DNA of 64,000 nt from Serripes groenlandicus (taxonomy: Eukaryota; Mollusca; Bivalvia; Cardiida; Cardiidae): the NCBI GenBank assembly GCA_031761405.1, contig JASEVX010000012.1, positions 25,477,800 through 25,541,799 on the forward strand, read 5' to 3'. Position 1 is the first letter of the stretch. Each line of letters begins with the position of its first letter. Made by a program: the position numbers and the translations under genes. Under the pieces are notes generated by a model, which was given only the letters and a program-made list of their open reading frames with translations, did no database searches and was not told the origin of the DNA. This document shows, in pieces, positions 9,512-21,049 of this stretch.

Positions 9512-12500
9512 TTTTTTTATGAACTTGATAAATGTCTATAAGGTCTTTCCTGAATTGTCCAAAAATCACAAGTAAATAGAGTTTAACAATTTTTTGAAAA
9601 ATAATATTTATTATTTCCTGTTTATCAACACTTGTTTCTTCTCTATTTAAAAGTTCACTTGTTTTTTCTGTGCCCTGATTTTCAATAACACTGTAAAAGC
9701 TTTGAAATAAATCACTGTTCTCATAAGTTGTTTTTTTACATGACTCAAAAAAATCACTTCCATGTGTGTTGAAGTTTTCACTGGTAATCATAGCCAGGCA
9801 AAATTCTGAAAGTTTTAGGAAAAATTTGAATAAAGGATCAGAAATATTCGTGAGTCCTCTGTTAAGATTTTGCTTTCTGGTTGTATCTAACAATGAATCA
9901 GGTTCAGTACTATTCCCAAGAATGTATTGTTCATCTACTCTTAAGGAATCCATAATTCGTGTGGCACACATTGCTTCATCATAACCCTGTTGTCCTTCTA
10001 CAGTTTTTGTATACCTTAAAGCTTTCTTTTTGTTGATCATCTTAAACCTTATTTTAGCTATGCAATATCCACCAATGTATCTAATCCTTGCGCGTGATGC
10101 GTTTGTTACAGATCTTATTGACAGATTTTTCTCAGAACTTGGGTAAACTTCAGCCTTTTTCTTTAGAATATATTTTCTAATTTCTACAGATATATTGAAA
10201 CAGATATGTTTGTGTTCTGCTGTGAATGCTTCATTTTCGAATAATAACATGCAACTCAAAAGAAATTCAGCACTGTTTAAGTGTTCATGAATAGATGAAT
10301 AGAATTGCCCTAGATCTTTAGCTTTAACTGGTCCTTCAAATTTTAGAGTTTCTATTAATGACATGATTTTATTGTACTCTCCTTGGCAAAAGTTTAAGTA
10401 TTTCAACCTATCCAAATTATTTAGAATACAGTTTGTATTGTACTGAAAAGGAGTTAAAACTTCATCTGTTTTCAGTTTTTCTGTTATCATGTTCAAATTC
10501 AAATCTTCAGGTATTTCTATTTGATTACCTTGCACATTTATTGTTTTGATAATATCATCAAATTCTTCATCAAATTCTTCATCAAATGAATTCTCTTCAC
10601 TTATTTCTATGTCGGGCAAAATATCATTGTTTAAAACTTCCGGTACAGTGAAAAAGTTGGTAGCCTCTTTCTGCCTGCAAATAAAACAAATTAATAATGT
10701 CACAACTGTCAGCTTAACCCTTTCCCTCATACGACAATTCTGCAGCAGACGACTTTGAACATATTTTGTCAAAAAATAGAAAATCTCTTTAATTGAATGG
10801 ATAACCTATGACTAAAAATGGAAAACATCGTGGCAAAAGGAGAAATTGCTCGTTTTGAGCAATTTCTTCTTTTGTCACTATGTTTTCATAAAGCCGTCTG
10901 CTGCAGAGGCGTCAGAAAGCGTCTATATGAGGAAAAGGGTTAATATGTATATATTAAGTTAGAAATATATTGAACAATTTCAAGTGAAATCAGCACTACT
11001 GAACCCACTATTGATGTTAACTATAGATTTATTCTAATTATGCCGTAACATCAGTAAGACTTGAAAATTTGGACATTAACCCTTTCCCTCATACGGTAAT
11101 ACTGCAGCAGACGAATTTGAACGTATTTTGTCAAAACATAGAAAATCTCAATAATTAAATGGATAACCTATGACAAAAAGTGGAAAACATTGTGGCAAAA
11201 GGAGAAATTGCACATTTTGTGCAATTTCTTCTTTTGTCACTATGTTTTCAAAAAGCCGTCTGCTGCAGAGGCGTCAGAAAGCGTCTATATGTGGAAAGGG
11301 TTAAATCATATGGAGGCATGTCCATTTAAGGAAAGGTGGTACATTGATTTTCTTACAAATTACTTTTTTAATTACAGGCTGTTGAATAGGGTGAAGGAGG
11401 ATAGCAGTTTGGAAACGGATATCAATTCTTTGTATGAAGCTTTCAAGTTTGAAATTTTGGAGTCTGGCTATAATGTTAATATTGGAAAGAGAGTGTTTAT
11501 TGAACATTTATTGAAAGTATATCCTACGATACAAAAGGAAAGACGTCAGCAAAATAACTCAAGCTGTACAGTATATAAAGGAATTTCTTTAAAACAATTA
11601 AGTATTGAAAAATCTATTGAATGCTCCACTTTAGGAGAAATAACACACTTTTTTCCAGAAGAATTTACATTAAATTTTGAAAACCACAATAACGTTTCTT
11701 GTGAGTTAAAATGTGAAAGTAAGATTAATGGAAATCATGTATACAAAAAGGTTACATTTTTCGAGAACAGGAAGTGGGCATTAGAAATCAGTGGCAACAA
11801 GGTTGATCTTCCAAAATTATTCATTAATGATGACTTTGAAATGTGCAGAGAAAGTGTTCAAAATGTTTTTAAATCTCTCATAATGTTAAAACTATGTGTG
11901 GCAGTAAAGTTAACTAAATCAGTTGTGGTCAGCAGATACCACACAATAGAAACTTTCAATTCTGGTGAGATTCAAGAAAGAAAAATAAGATCTATCACCT
12001 GTGATAAAGTAGTGCCTATAAACTCTATTTCAAATACATGCAGAAAATGCCAAAAAATGACATTTGGACAACCTAAAACTGAAACTTTGATTAATGCAGA
12101 CAAAAATAAAGAAAATGAGCAAACTAAGGAGAATAAAACAACTGAAAGTAAAGGAAAGACAGCAACAAGAGAAGAAATTCTAAGACTGTTTCCAAATGCT
12201 AATGAAGAAATGATAGAGATACTTTTAAGTCAAGCTAAAAACATTAATAAAAATCCAAAAGGTAGACGATGGAGTAAAGGGGTAATTACTGCATGTATGC
12301 AATGGTACTGCCGTAGTCCCCAGTCTTACACAGCTTTTAGAGATAGTCAATATCTAATTCTTCCATCACCATCATTGTTAGTGTTATATAAGAACAGAGT
12401 GAAACAAGAAGTTGGCTTTCATAAAGATGTTTTTAAATGGATGCATGAGGAAGCAAAGAGAAGAAATATACCTGAAGAAGGATGGACCGGAGGGATAATC

Positions 12501-15500
12501 TTAGATGAGATGAGCATACAGGCTGACATTCAAATAAGTAAGAGTGGTGATATGGTAGAGTTATCTGGTTTAGTTGAAGTTGGTGAAGAAGGAAACATTT
12601 GTCATACTATAAGAACAGGGAAAAATGACCAAACTCTTGGAAGCCATGCTCTTCAAATGATATTTTTGGGCATCAGTGGATTTCGTTTCCCTTTTGCTCA
12701 TTTTATCACTGATGGAATTCAAGCAACAGAATTGTACTCCCTTTTTTGGGAAGCGGTTGACACTCTTCAGAAGTTTGGGTTTAACACTGTATATACATGC
12801 ATGGACGGTGCCCAGTGTAACAGGTCTTTCATGAAGTATAATATTGGTGAAAAGTCTACAACATTTACATGTTCCAGCCCATGCAATTTGGATTCCATGA
12901 TTTTCATGATGGATGTGTCGCATGTAATTAAAAAACTCAGAAACAATGTATTAAAAAGTGGAATACAAAACAACAGCACTAGGCTATTAACACTACCCTC
13001 TTCTCGCACAGTTCAATGGCAAATGTTTATCGACTGTTTTCATTGGGATAAAACAAATGCTGTCCAGATACACAAGAAATTAACAAATGAACACCTTTTC
13101 CCATCAAATCAAACCAAAATGAGAAACCATCTTGCTGATGAAGTTTTGAATACAGACATGCTACATTTAATGTTACAATATCAACTTTATTTAGGCCCTA
13201 AAGGCAATATACTTGATGGCGCAATTGAATTTTTAAGAAACACGTCTATGTTAATTGATATATTCAGGGGTAGGGCACCCATAAGGTCAATACATGATGA
13301 AAGGTTAGAACAATTAAGTAATATCAACAACTGGTTTTTTAAATGGGAGACAGCAGTGAAAGCATCAACAGATATTTCTAACAAAGAAAAAGTACATAAA
13401 CTGATGTCATACCAATGCCATGAGGACATTCATGCTTGTATTATTGGTTTCGTAAACCTGTGTCATAAACTTCTAAAAAAGGATTCTCTACTTTTCATAA
13501 CTCCTACACTTATTAACTCTGATGTTGTAGAAAATACATTCAATCAAATGAGAAGCACATACAATGGGGCAAACAGTAACCCCAATGCCTTACAATATAA
13601 AAGAACATTGAATAGTATTATTCTAGGACAGAAAACTGTATCAATTAAGGCGAATGCTGGAAGGAGTAAAGACGGGGCACTACTTTTTGATTGTAAATTG
13701 AAGAAGTCGGCTACTAAAAGAAAACGTGAACCAGCGAAGGGCGACCAGAAAGCCATTAAAGTCATCAGATGCTAGAAGGTAAGCATTTTTGCATTATATT
13801 ACCATATACTGTTATATAAACACAAGCAGGAGTAAAGATGGGCACTTAATTGGGTCTTATTTTTCTAGTCCCCTCTCAAGATAAAATAATGTGGATGTTT
13901 ATTTGTGGGAGAAGGAGCTTATACGAAGGTATATGGTATAACATTTTATACATTTACCTTACAAGTACTTGACAACAAGTGTTGTTTTCAGATGGTTCTT
14001 CAGTTGCCATATTAACAAAGTTTACAACAGTGTCTGGATGTGCCATACAACTCTTACGAATGAAATTAATGACTCTAAGTCCTGATCTTGTTCTGGCCCT
14101 GCCTATAGCCACACCAAGCTGTCCAGGCTTAAATATACCTTTACAGTCTACTTCAACCCTGAAAATAAGAAAATATGTTAAAGGTTAACCCTTTACCTCA
14201 TACGACAATTCTGAAGCAGACGACTTATTTTGTCAAAACATAGAAAATCTCCATAGTTGAATAGATAAATTATGACAACAAGTGGAAAACATTGTGGCAA
14301 AAGGAGAAATTGCACGTTTTGTGCAATTTCTTCTTTTGTCACTATGTTTTCAAAAAAGCCGTCTGCTGAAGAGGCGTCAGAAAGCGTCTATATGAGGGAA
14401 AGGGTTAACATATCTTTAATGTTTCCAGTGTTTTTATTATATTTTACAGTTTAATCTGTGAAATTAATGAATATACAGACTGCCCTTTGGAGAATAAAAT
14501 GTTGTCTCTATTTATAGGTGGTCTTCATTCACAGGTTATATAACTTTGAAATTCTTTCAATGGTAAATAATACAAATTAGGTGATGTTGAGAAATCTTCA
14601 TAGGAGATATTTAACACAGGTGTGACAGTACACATTTTCTGACACTACATGTCATGGGGTATTTTGGTTAAAATGACAGTTAACACTGCTTCAACATATA
14701 AAAGCTAGAGTAAATAACATTTCAGTTTTTAAGATTTTCAAATTGGTTTCTTCTATTGTAAAAGAAATCAGATGTACCTGTCAAGAGTCATTCCCTGCGA
14801 CTTGTGGATCGTTAATGCAAAAGCCAATTTAAGAGGTAACTGTTCTCTGGCTGCAACATCTCTGTTCTCTCTACGACTGAAAACTAAAATCAGACATCCA
14901 TTTAATAACTTTTCATTTTAGTAAAAATTATTTTGTCGCTTTCACACAAATTGTAATGTTGAATATATATTGTATTTTTTCATGAAAAATAACACATATT
15001 TGCCATAATTGGTTATGTCTGTCCCTTAATCACCTTTCATACGAGCCACAGCGTGTAAATAATAGCCGGTTGAGGTGTAAAAATGAAAGCGAATGTTGCG
15101 GCCATTATGCATTTGCTAGGTGCCTACTGTAAGGTATGATAACACTGTTCGGTATAATTCTGGTTCTCTTCAAACTGTTACGCTACATTTTTGCTTCCGT
15201 TCGTTTTCCTTTTCTGAAATTCAACCCTTTGCGAATGAAAAGGTACACATTGAATTTTGTGAACAGTGTAGGACCAGATCAACCTGTACATCCGCACAGT
15301 CTGGTCACAAAGTACTAACATAATTACGCCTGTCAGGGCCACTTGGTATGGTACAAGTTTGCTACACTGTTCAAGAAATAATTGAGCGAAAAGGTACACA
15401 TTTGCTTTCGTGAGCATTGTATATCCAGATAAGATCAGCCTGTACATCAGCACATGCTGATCTGGTCCTACAGGGTTCACAAAATCTACACTGTTCATGT

Positions 15501-16691
15501 ATAACTTACGTAATTGAGCCTGTCCATGCGAAAATATACAAGTTTGCTTTCGTGAACAGTGTAGACTGAGATGAGCATGTGCGGATGCACATGCTGATCT
15601 TTGCCTACACTGTTCAAAAATGCCAACTGTATAACTTTGAAGAAGTTCAAATGTAAGAGTATTAATTTATGAATAACATGTATTTTGAAATAAGACTTAC
15701 CTGTAAATTTAAGCTTTTTAATTGGAATCTTCATGTCAAGAGATGGAAACTCTACCACTGGTCCGTTGTCATCAATATCATAGACCACGCCCCTAAGTCC
15801 ATTTACAAGCTTGTCCGAAAGATTTCGTAGTAAAATAACTGGGACTCCTATTTTCAGCCATAATATACGTGGTGCAAGAATATTTGACAAGTACCTACTT
15901 TCCCCATTATCACTTGAAATGTACTCAAATATTGTTCCAGGAAAGTCTATTAAAGAGTTTCTGTTGAAATCATCAACTTCATCATTTGTTGAAAAAAGTT
16001 TTATACTATCCTCTTCATTAGGAAGTGGTCTGGTAAGGCTTTTCATAAACTGAATGGTTTCATTTGATGTTGAGCCATGTGAAACTTCCTGAATGGCTTC
16101 TATGAAACGATCCTCAGTCTGGCGAACAACATTTGTGAGAGTGACTCTATGTTTAAAAGTAGTGTTAAATATGTTGCTGGTAAAACAGAATTCTCCATCT
16201 TCATTGCAAAGTGAGTTAGGCACTGGGGCAAGTTGAAAAAAGTCTCCACATAAAACAAGTTGAATGCCACCAAATAGTAAGTTTTCATTCTTCAAAGAAC
16301 ACACTGCATTCAAGCTGTTAAACATATTTTTGCTCAACATTGAGCATTCATCAATAATTAACAAATCAGTATTTTTAATATTGTTAACTGTTTGCGCATA
16401 CTTTACATTGTTATTTAAAACACATTTTATTTCAGACGGAGAAAAGCGGCCATCATCTATCCCTGACCAGCGATGTATGGTTTGGGCTTTCACTGGGATG
16501 TTTTTATACACCGAACATGCTATGCCTGTGGTGCAAGTCAAGGAGACACGTTTTTGAGATTCAACAGCTTCACGAACTATCTCATGAATTAGAAATGATT
16601 TTCCAGTTCCAGCAGCCCCCAATATTAACAAATTGTGACCATTTAACACTAGACTCAGTGCTTCTTTTTGTTCTTTATTAAGAATTGCCAT
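9480..16691 (-). CDS. PIF1-type DNA helicase fused to a large unknown domain, 4 exons
   Basis: Exons in coding order: 16691-15701, 14883-14778, 14158-13958, 10674-9480, with AG/GT sites and matching phases (830 residues). Helicase part, residues ~1-430: Walker A GAAGTGKS (25-32), Walker B DECSM (~114), GDFFQLAPV (~149), HKSQGMTLD (~357), AIGRAR (~385). This is SF1B PIF1/RecD-like, an ATP-driven 5'-3' DNA helicase. No replication-initiator (HUH) domain was seen, so it is not an ordinary Helitron protein. The last exon (residues ~434-830) starts with an acidic DEEFDEEF stretch and contains IRYIGGYCIAKIRF (~630-643); I do not recognise its fold. The step from exon 3 to exon 4 crosses the P-like ORF on the other strand. 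If it is not used, the helicase would end at a TAA two codons after exon 3. Helicase identity is firm; fusion to exon 4 rests on phase agreement and splice sites. Confidence 0.75.
10714..10943. mobile_element. TTAA-type MITE
   Basis: Both ends carry TTAA (TTAACCCTTTCCCTCATA; ATGAGGAAAAGGGTTAA). It sits in intron 3 of the helicase gene, about 40 bp from the exon-4 splice acceptor. Confidence 0.85.
11076..11304. mobile_element. TTAA-type MITE, overlaps the apparent start of the P-like ORF
   Basis: Complete element with TTAA at both ends. The open frame of the P-like gene runs back into it, so any Met before 11304 is MITE-derived and should not be taken as the protein start. Confidence 0.85.
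11378..13775 (+). CDS. P-element/THAP9-like transposase (RNase H-like DDE)
   Basis: Long open exon of about 800 codons. A pyrimidine-rich acceptor (TTTTTAATTACAG) ends at 11377, so I start there; the upstream ORF extension is a MITE. The first half is poorly conserved and has a CRKCQ pair before a Lys-rich linker. From ~12160 it resembles the P-transposase RNase H fold: GRRWSKG, a LPSPSLL stretch, first Asp in LDEMSI (codon 12504), second Asp in MDGAQCNRSF (12805), an insertion domain, then Glu in VVENTFNQMRS (13530) followed by SNPNALQYKR, as in THAP9/P element C-terminal catalytic regions. It ends with a basic KRKREPAK tail and TAG. No THAP DNA-binding domain was seen; it may be in an unrecognised upstream exon or absent. 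The gene lies on the opposite strand inside intron 3 of the helicase gene. No stop or frameshift interrupts it. Confidence 0.8.
14185..14408. mobile_element. TTAA-type MITE, well preserved
   Basis: Reads TTAACCCTTTACCTCATA ... TATGAGGGAAAGGGTTAA: imperfect terminal inverted repeats of ~18 bp with TTAA at both ends. Internal blocks mirror each other (TCTGAAGCAGACGACTT / GCCGTCTGCTGAAGAGGC) around a central hairpin GAAATTGCAC / GTGCAATTTC. CCC...GGG ends at TTAA fit a non-autonomous piggyBac-type element. Located in intron 2 of the helicase gene. Confidence 0.85.
15218..15625. repeat. hairpin-rich dispersed repeat cluster
   Basis: Several copies of a TTTGCTTTCGTGARCAGTGTAG-like arm and its inverse CTACACTGTTCA alternate with GATCAGCCTGTACATC / GCACATGCTGATCT pairs, forming two or three imperfect palindromes of about 100-130 bp. 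Located in helicase intron 1. No coding capacity. Confidence 0.55.
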
Positions 16692-16925
16692 TGTCACACG
16701 GTCCCTGTCAAACTACTTTCGGTTTCAAAACGGATGTTTACAAAATTATTGGTTTCACTGTTCATACGGATATTCAATGATGCGGGGAACCAGCCAATTA
16801 GTTTACCACGAGGACTTCCGGGTCAATTTTTAGGAAAACAGTTGATGAAACATTGACGGTAATAAATTAGTTTTAATCGAAGACTGGCTGTACTACGTCG
16901 AACGAGAGAAAATCTGTGGTGGTAA
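16692..16925. promoter_or_regulatory. putative promoter of the helicase gene
   Basis: Lies directly upstream of the helicase ATG (16691). It holds ACTTCCGGGT (within 16814-16826), the inverse of the ETS-type site at 8792-8804, and a plus-strand splice donor GTG|GTAAGTTTA at about 16921 that suggests divergent transcription. Motif-based inference. Confidence 0.3.
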
Positions 16926-17244
16926 GTTTAACAGAATAGTTGATTTCATTATTTGCAATAGTTTATTCGGCGCTAAAAACTGTAACGAATGCATTTGTTA
17001 CATTTTTTGTATGCGTGATCTAACGCGATCGTGTCCGACCTGAGTTTCTTCGACTTTGTCTGCCTGTTGTGTCAACGCCGTTGAAAAAAGGTTGAAACCG
17101 ATGTTTGTCTGTGTTTCTGTGAACTATCCCGTAACGATTGAGACCGATATGGCCGAGATCGAGCCAAAATTGAATGTGCTACGATCGCAAATGCAGGCGA
17201 TGTCGTGTTTTTGAGAGAAAAATCCCAGGTTTGTTCAATACCTT

Positions 17245-17721
17245 TATAAAGGAAGGAAAAATGAAAAAAATTTGGACTAAAAAAAAAGTCATTTTCTGTT
17301 TGAATTGTTGTTATTTGTAAGTGTTTAAGATATTTTGGTGTAATTTTGTGGGTTTTTAGGGTTGTATCCCATGGGAGTCCAATCAACGCGTCTGGCACCT
17401 GTGTATAAAGGAAGGAAAAATGAAAAAAAATTGGACTAAAAAAAAAGTTATTTTCTGTTTGAATTGTTGTTATTTGTAAGTGTTTAAGATATTTTGGTGT
17501 AATTTTGTGGGTTTTTAGGGTTGTATCCCATGGGAGTCCAATCAACGCGTCTGGCACCTGTGTATAAAGGAAGGAAAAATGAAAAAAAATTGGACTAAAA
17601 AAAAAGTTATTTTCTGTTTGAATTGTTGTTATTTGTAAGTGTTTAAGATATTTTGGTGTAATTTTGTGGGTTTTTAGGGTTGTATCCCATGGGAGTCCAA
17701 TCAACGCGTCTGGCACCTGTG
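17245..17721. repeat. 159-bp tandem repeat, 3 copies
   Basis: Three near-identical units of exactly 159 bp. The unit contains ATCCCATGGGAGTCCAATCA and ACGCGTCTGGCACC. Because 159 is a multiple of 3, the minus strand stays open through all copies and gives a 53-residue repeat. I see no domain and treat this as non-coding. Confidence 0.85.
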
Positions 17722-18300
17722 GCTAGCACCAGCTTACCTGACGGTCGTTGACTTTCGACAGTTATGGACAGCTTAACACAATAAATCCATTGAATAGTTT
17801 TCTAAATGATAAAATAACGGGTGTTTCCTGTTTTTTGTTACCAACGAACGCATATCGGATCTACTAGATCGAAAAATTAAATCGAGTCGAGCCGGGCCAG
17901 AGGTCAAGAATCGGCCATTGTTAACGCGGTTAATGAAAAGCTTGGAATTTGAATGCGCTTAGTGACACCGACGTCAATTTTTATGGAATTGTTCTCTGAA
18001 CAGAATCTTCGATACACGTTCAATGATGTAAACATTTGATATACAGTCTGAAATCGGAAAGCGGATGTCCGAGTAGATCCCAAATGACCCATAGAGTTCG
18101 TTTTGTAACAAGCAAAAATAGCACCATAGTATATGTGACCTTTGACCCTGACCGTAAGTAGTTTCTAACCGAAACTTTATGAGACGGCCTCAGACGAGTA
18201 TCCAAGCATACACACGTACGCCAATGCGTACAATCCCTCGTAGAAGATAAGGCTGAGAGTGGTAAGGGTTGATTTCGTCCGAAAAAATGTAAATAAATCT
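17722..18300. other. unassigned stretch between tandem repeats
   Basis: I see no gene, splice pattern or known repeat. GC is slightly higher than in the neighbouring sequence and contains scattered CpG. Confidence 0.4.
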
Positions 18301-18303
18301 GCA

Positions 18304-18525
18304 TGTGGATATTATAGCTAGTTTGTGTTTTCTGTATATACATGTGGATATAGTTAGTTTGTGTTTCCTGTATATACATGTGGATATAGCGAGTTTGTGT
18401 TTTCTGTATATACATGTGGATATAGCGAGTTTGTGTTTTCTGTATATACATGTGGATATAGTTAGTTTGTGTTTCCTGTATATACATGTGGATATAGCGA
18501 GTTTGTGTTTTTTGTATATACATGT
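18304..18525. repeat. 36-bp minisatellite, about 6 copies
   Basis: The unit contains GTGGATATAGCGAGTTTGTG and CTGTATATACAT. Units alternate between GCGAG/TTTTCTG and TTAG/TTTCCTG variants. Two diverged units follow at 18538-18650. Both strands are open over the array only because 36 is a multiple of 3. Confidence 0.9.
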
Positions 18526-18756
18526 GTTAATAAATCTGCATGTGGATATAACTAGTTTGTGTTGCTAGTTTGTGTTTTCGGTATAACCAAAATGTAAATC
18601 AATCTGCATGTGGATATAGCTGGTTTGTGTTTTCGGTATAACCAAAATGACCATTTTAGATTCACCATGTGCATTGTAGGATTTCATTTTATCACAACGG
18701 AATATGCTCGAACCCCTACCTCACCTGTGTGTATACTCGATTTTGACCCAGGTACA

Positions 18757-18920
18757 CAATTAGCCTCGGAGGTAGAGTGGTAGGGCGTACGTCTCGGGTG
18801 CGGGAGGTCGCGACTTCGACCTGGCCGGGCATATCAACGAATTTAAAAAATGGTTGTAACGGCTTTCTCTCCTTGGCGCTTAGGAGCGTTTGGTCCAGCA
18901 TTAAGATTGAATCACTGGTG
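18757..18920 (+). mobile_element. SINE with tRNA-like head
   Basis: Contains an A-box-like GAGGTAGAGTGGTAG and a degenerate B-box region (GCGACTTCGACC), followed by a body with TTGGCGCTTAGGAGCG. Not a functional tRNA, because the acceptor stem does not pair. Confidence 0.5.
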
Positions 18921-18939
18921 TCAGGCTAAATGGACTATA

Positions 18940-19042
18940 CTGATTGATTTATTGATTGGGGTTTAACGCCGTTTTCAACACTTGTTTAGTCATATCACGG
19001 CGACCAGTTCACCTATTCATGCCTTTCCTGGTTTTTCATAAA
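18940..19042 (-). mobile_element. SINE-A tail fragment
   Basis: Carries the conserved SINE-A 3' segment (GGGGTTTAACGCCGTTTTCA on the plus strand), truncated before the tRNA-like head. Confidence 0.65.
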
Positions 19043-19136
19043 CTTAGGTTAAAAAATATCGAGGGTGGCGTAAAAACAAACCCATTATAAAACAATGGTG
19101 ATGGTATCAGTCACAGAAACTTAGAGGGATAAGAAT

Positions 19137-19431
19137 GATTGATTGATTGTTTTTTACGCCGTTTTCTACAATTTTTCAGTCATATCACGTCTACCAGTTC
19201 ACCTACTCATGTGTGTCCTGGCTACCCCATACCAGTAATCCACACAACAAACTTCCCAAGCAACTGGCTGCTTTTCCACATAAACTGTTTGCCCATTGGT
19301 GGAAGACGAATGACGCTTGTCGCATTGACTTTTATTAAATGTCAGAAAGAATGTTGGCCGAGCTGGAATTCGAACTCACAACCCCTGGATTGACAGCCCG
19401 CGTCGCTACCGACTGAGCTACCGAGGCTCGG
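19137..19431 (-). mobile_element. full-length tRNA-derived SINE (SINE-A)
   Basis: Read on the minus strand it begins with a tRNA-like head: A box TAGCTCAGTCGG (19420-19409) and B box GTTCGAATTCC (19375-19365). A ~200-bp body and a 3' segment with GACTGAAAAATTGTAGAAAA and a CAATCAATCA tail follow. Four other copies or pieces occur in the window. Confidence 0.85.
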
Positions 19432-19605
19432 CAAGAATAGGAATAGTGTGGTTTAAATCACAGACCAAAGTGTGAAAAGCGCAATAGAGTTGTGTGGTTA
19501 TTTTGAGTAAGGCAACACAAAAACTTATCTTCGAAGCGACAATTTCGATCAGTTATTTTGACCCTTCTAAACGATTACCTAATATGATAGTTACCTGGTA
19601 TGATA

Positions 19606-19850
19606 GTTTTACCCTTTCCAATTTGCAGAGAGGGGTCACCTCATTTGCAGCAGACGACTTTTGAAAACATTGTGGCATAAGGAGAAATTGCTTTTGAGGA
19701 GCAATTTTTCAATTTGCCACAATGTTCTCAACTTCATTTTATTAAACTTTCATTTACAAAGATTTTCGTATTGTTGTCGGATGCTGCTCATTTTTAAGCA
19801 ATTTCTCAGATTTCCACATTGTTTTTAAATGTCTTAAGCTTTTTGAACGT
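19606..19850. mobile_element. degenerate TTAA-type MITE
   Basis: Has the internal blocks GCAGCAGACGACTTTTGAAA and GGAGAAATTGCTTTTGAGGA but lacks clean termini. Confidence 0.5.
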
Positions 19851-20171
19851 AAATTATCGTGTGTTACATGGAAATAGTATTTTCTATGAGCCCTAGGAAC
19901 ACTTGAATTACTTGATTTAAAACCCAGAACTCTCCGAAATGACTACACAGAGGTGCGGTATGATCTTGGTCTTCGCTCGTCGCAAAGCTCCGAAAGGGAG
20001 ATGCGCTTATAGTGTGGCACTTTTTGATCTTCTACTTTTGTTTTGAGAATAATAAAGTGACTTACAGAAGTTTAAGAAAAACGAAAAATTTAAATACTCG
20101 TCTTGTCTAAGATAGTATATTAGTTTTACCCTATCCCAGATACATGTACTAGAAATCTTCAGCAAACTACG

Positions 20172-20404
20172 TTAACCCTTTTCCTCATACTACAATTCTG
20201 CAGCAGACGACTTTGAACGTATTTTGTCAAAACATAGAAAATCTCCACAATTGAATGGATAACCTATGACAAAAAGTGGAAAACATTGTGGCACAAGGAG
20301 AAATTGCACGTTTTGTGCAATTTCTTCTTTTGTCACTATGTTTTTAAAAAGCCGTCTGCTGCAGAGGCGTCAGAAAGCGGCGTCTATATGAGGGAAAGGG
20401 TTAA
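20172..20404. mobile_element. TTAA-type MITE, well preserved
   Basis: TTAA at both ends, and nearly the same internal sequence as 14185-14408 and 11076-11304. A duplicated GCG near the right end is the main difference. Confidence 0.85.
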
Positions 20405-20567
20405 ACAACATGTAGCAAACATATAGAAAATCTCTATAAATGAAAGTAGTATCAATGAATAGAGAAGTAGAAAACAATGATAAGCAATTTCTACTTTTGT
20501 CGCAATGTTTTAAAAAGTCGTGTGCTTTAATTGCGTGAAAATGCTTCTGCGTGTGGGAAAGGGTTAA
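20405..20567. mobile_element. partial TTAA-type MITE
   Basis: Right-hand part of another copy, directly abutting the previous one and ending GTGTGGGAAAGGGTTAA. Confidence 0.55.
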
Positions 20568-20594
20568 GGCTGTCTTTGATATACATTACATGTA

Positions 20595-20773
20595 CAGTCA
20601 AACCTGTGCTAAAGACCACCTTTGTAAAGCAATTCCCTGTCTATAGCAACCACACTTTTAATTTCTCAATTACTCATTGTCTGCTTAAATGACCCTGTAA
20701 TTAAAGACCACCTGTGAATAAAGATCATATTGCCCTCTTCCCATGTGTGGTCTTTAAACACAGGCTGGACTCT
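20595..20773. mobile_element. MITE-like repeat with AAGACCACC modules
   Basis: Ends CAGTCAAACCTGTG and CACAGGCTGGACTCT are roughly inverse. Inside, AAAGACCACC occurs several times, once inverted as GTGGTCTTTA. Confidence 0.55.
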
Positions 20774-21049
20774 ATATTACATTTCTCATCTTGACGATCT
20801 TTGTTAAGCGAAAACGGATCTTATAGAAACTCAGTTTCGCATAAATTTATCTAGCACATAAACTATCAAATATAGTCTGTGCTGATACTTTGTGTTCAAG
20901 TATCCGATTGGTTACAAGTAAATTCATTCTCCAAATTAACCAATTTTATTATCATCAAAATCACTATTTTGCAATTAATATTTAACCAGATTTTCATAAA
21001 ATGTTGAAACCATGTTATTGGAATGACGATGTCGGTGTACATATGGGTG

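Noticed and set aside
9480..16691. Helitron replicase
   Set aside because: A PIF1 helicase is present but no HUH Rep nuclease motif precedes it in the same protein.
17072..17716. 214-residue minus-strand ORF
   Set aside because: It is the 159-bp triplication read in an open frame, with no recognisable protein feature.
18020..18568. ORFs on both strands over the 36-bp repeat
   Set aside because: Both strands open at once reflects the repeat period, not coding.
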